A stretch of DNA of 64,000 bases from Chitinophagaceae bacterium PMP191F (GTDB taxonomy: Bacteria > Bacteroidota > Bacteroidia > Chitinophagales > Chitinophagaceae): NCBI GenBank assembly GCA_001302245.1, contig LGYU01000016.1, positions 372,001 through 436,000 on the forward strand, read 5' to 3'. This document shows, piece after piece, positions 62,624 through 64,000 of the stretch. How positions within the stretch are numbered: the first letter of the stretch is position 1; every line of letters starts with the position of its first letter. A program made the position numbers and the translations under genes. Under the pieces are notes generated by a model. That model worked only from the letters and a program-made list of their open reading frames with translations, was not told where the DNA came from and did not search any database.

Positions 62624-63826
62624 ATGAAACGGATCCTGCCCACAATTGTGGTTGCGCAGTTTTTATGTACTTCCCTTTGGTTTGCCGGCAACGCCATTAT
62701 GCCTGACATTGTACAGCAATTTAAACTGACACCCGGTTGGCTGGCACATCTTACCAGCAGTGTTCAGTTTGGATTTATCAGCGGCACATTCATATTTGCC
62801 TTGCTCAGTATTGCCGATCGCTTCTCTCCTTCCCGCGTTTTTATGATCAGTGCCATACTGGCTGCCTGTTGTAATTTCTGTATCAGTTACCCGCATATAG
62901 ATACCACCAGGTTGTTGTTGTTCCGTTTTCTCACAGGATTCTTCCTGGCGGGTATTTACCCGATAGGCATGAAGATAGCTGCTGATCATTATGAACAGGG
63001 GCTTGGAAAATCGCTTGGCTTTTTAGTAGGCGCTTTGGTGATCGGCACAGCATTTCCGCACCTGCTGAAAAGTATGATTGCAGGCATGCCATGGAGATAT
63101 GTACTCTACTATACTTCATTACTGTCCATTGCAGGCGGATTATTACTGGTAGTATTGGTACCCGATGGTCCTTACCGTAAAAAAGCAGCAGGTATTAAGT
63201 TCAGTGCGTTGACAGATGGTTTCTCCAACCGCAGGTTCCGTGCAGCAGCTTTTGGCTATTTTGGTCACATGTGGGAACTGTATGCTTTCTGGGTCTTTGT
63301 ACCCGTTATGTTATCTGCTTACAATAGTCATCATGCAGCACACCCTGTCAATGTACCATTACTATCTTTCCTCATCATTGCTTCCGGCAGCATTGCCTGT
63401 ATATTGAGTGGTTTTATTGCCGTGAATGCAGGCACCAAACGTACAGCTACCATTGCCTTACTGGCATCCTGTCTCTGCTGTATCCTGTCACCATTGTTGT
63501 TACAAAGTCAATCACCGGTAATGCTGGTCATATTCCTGTTCTGCTGGGGCATGACGGTTATTGCAGATTCTCCCTTATTCTCTACACTGGTAGCACAAAA
63601 TGCACCTGCCGTATCCAAAGGCACTTCCCTGACCATTGTAAACTGTATTGGCTTTGCCATTACCATCATCAGCATACAATTGCTCAATGCACTGATCAAT
63701 GAAAAAAATGTACAGTATATTTTTATGATACTTGCTGCCGGACCTGTATTCGGACTAATATCGCTATGGAAGGAAAAAGAGATTGTTCGTGCCGGTATGG
63801 TACCAGGTAGTCATCAACAGAACTGA
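62624..63826 (+). CDS. Major facilitator superfamily transporter
   Basis: A 400-residue inner-membrane transporter with 12 predicted helices in two halves. The loop between helices 2 and 3 is FALLSIADRFSPSRVFMISA, a DRxGRR-like position, and the central loop (VPDGPYRKKAAGIKFSALTD) separates the halves. Sequence in helices 4-5 (FRFLTGFFLAGIYPIGMKIA) matches the family. The substrate is not evident. The upstream gap contains a kinase remnant and the repeat copy. Confidence 0.9.
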   Translation: MKRILPTIVVAQFLCTSLWFAGNAIMPDIVQQFKLTPGWLAHLTSSVQFGFISGTFIFALLSIADRFSPSRVFMISAILAACCNFCISYPHIDTTRLLLFRFLTGFFLAGIYPIGMKIAADHYEQGLGKSLGFLVGALVIGTAFPHLLKSMIAGMPWRYVLYYTSLLSIAGGLLLVVLVPDGPYRKKAAGIKFSALTDGFSNRRFRAAAFGYFGHMWELYAFWVFVPVMLSAYNSHHAAHPVNVPLLSFLIIASGSIACILSGFIAVNAGTKRTATIALLASCLCCILSPLLLQSQSPVMLVIFLFCWGMTVIADSPLFSTLVAQNAPAVSKGTSLTIVNCIGFAITIISIQLLNALINEKNVQYIFMILAAGPVFGLISLWKEKEIVRAGMVPGSHQQN

Positions 63827-63844
63827 TTCATAAAATTTTCACTT

Positions 63845-64000
63845 TTAGTGCACCACACCCTGTGCTGTGGAGCCTGCCTCTACTTTATTCCTGATGCGGG
63901 AACCACCGGCAAACAAAATGATCAGCGCCGCAAATGAAGTCACCGCCATAATAGCGGCCATCGGTACTGCTGATTGTACTTTGAAAAAGCTTACTATGAC
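63845..64000 (-). CDS. Partial MFS-like membrane protein, C-terminus only
   Basis: The last 51 codons of a leftward gene, cut by the window edge: an amphipathic/hydrophobic helix (MAAIMAVTSFAALIILFAGG) followed by a basic-acidic tail (SRIRNKVEAGSTAQGVVH). This looks like the last helix and tail of an MFS transporter. Convergent with the MFS gene at 62624; the 18-base gap holds no terminator. Confidence 0.5.
   Translation of the reverse strand, partial: VIVSFFKVQSAVPMAAIMAVTSFAALIILFAGGSRIRNKVEAGSTAQGVVH

Noticed and set aside
1-64000. CRISPR array
   Set aside because: No series of short identical repeats with unique spacers of even length was seen; the array at 56892 has units above 200 bases and no spacer structure.

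Overview
The window looks like a chromosome segment of a Bacteroidota bacterium, most likely of the Chitinophagaceae. This is inferred from the gene families and was not tested by a search. Indicators are a CarboxypepD_reg/TonB-type outer-membrane barrel, LytTR regulators, a type IX secretion (T9SS) sorting domain, Bacteroidota-restricted families such as DUF6266, a GH43 lipoprotein, ISAon1-type transposase remnants, and promoter boxes of the TAnnTTTG type with few Shine-Dalgarno sequences.

Layout. 0-18.4 kb is mostly ordinary chromosome: an SDR tail, an AraC regulator, an outer-membrane receptor, a LytS/LytTR pair, an OmpR-type two-component pair, and a run of rightward genes. That run comprises a spondin-domain lipoprotein, a barrel protein, two YHS proteins, DoxX, DinB, an NRDE/ATP-grasp fusion and a LysE exporter. 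18.4-29.9 kb is an accessory region ending at a tRNA-Leu(CAA) gene. It carries a DUF7003-like gene, a small lipoprotein, a serine hydrolase divergent from a membrane-bound winged-helix regulator, a decayed IS3-type element inserted in the first codons of an integrase gene, an AT-rich spacer, a compact four-ORF operon (two related winged-helix-like proteins, a frameshifted basic mini-protein and a HEPN-like protein), a SymE-like toxin remnant, and ISAon1 debris.

30-37.7 kb is a leftward metal-type RND efflux operon (TolC, adaptor, pump, response regulator, sensor kinase) with a palindrome over its start. 38-45.4 kb has a glycine-rich T9SS cargo protein and a three-gene phospho-signalling cassette: an FHA/trypsin-like membrane protease, a PP2C phosphatase and a Ser/Thr kinase. 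45.4-51.5 kb groups PEP synthase, two tandem-domain universal stress proteins and an ABC-2 exporter. 51.8-64 kb holds a polysaccharide deacetylase, a methyltransferase, topoisomerase III, a direct-repeat array with an inverted copy 5 kb away, a secreted/membrane protein pair, PhnA, GH43 and MFS genes.

The best candidate for an undescribed system is the 26.6-28.7 kb operon next to the tRNA. It has a HEPN-type R-x6-H motif, paired small winged-helix-like proteins and a tightly coupled basic ORF that needs a +1 frameshift. Second are the NRDE/ATP-grasp fusion with its DinB and LysE neighbours, and the FHA-protease/PP2C/kinase cassette.
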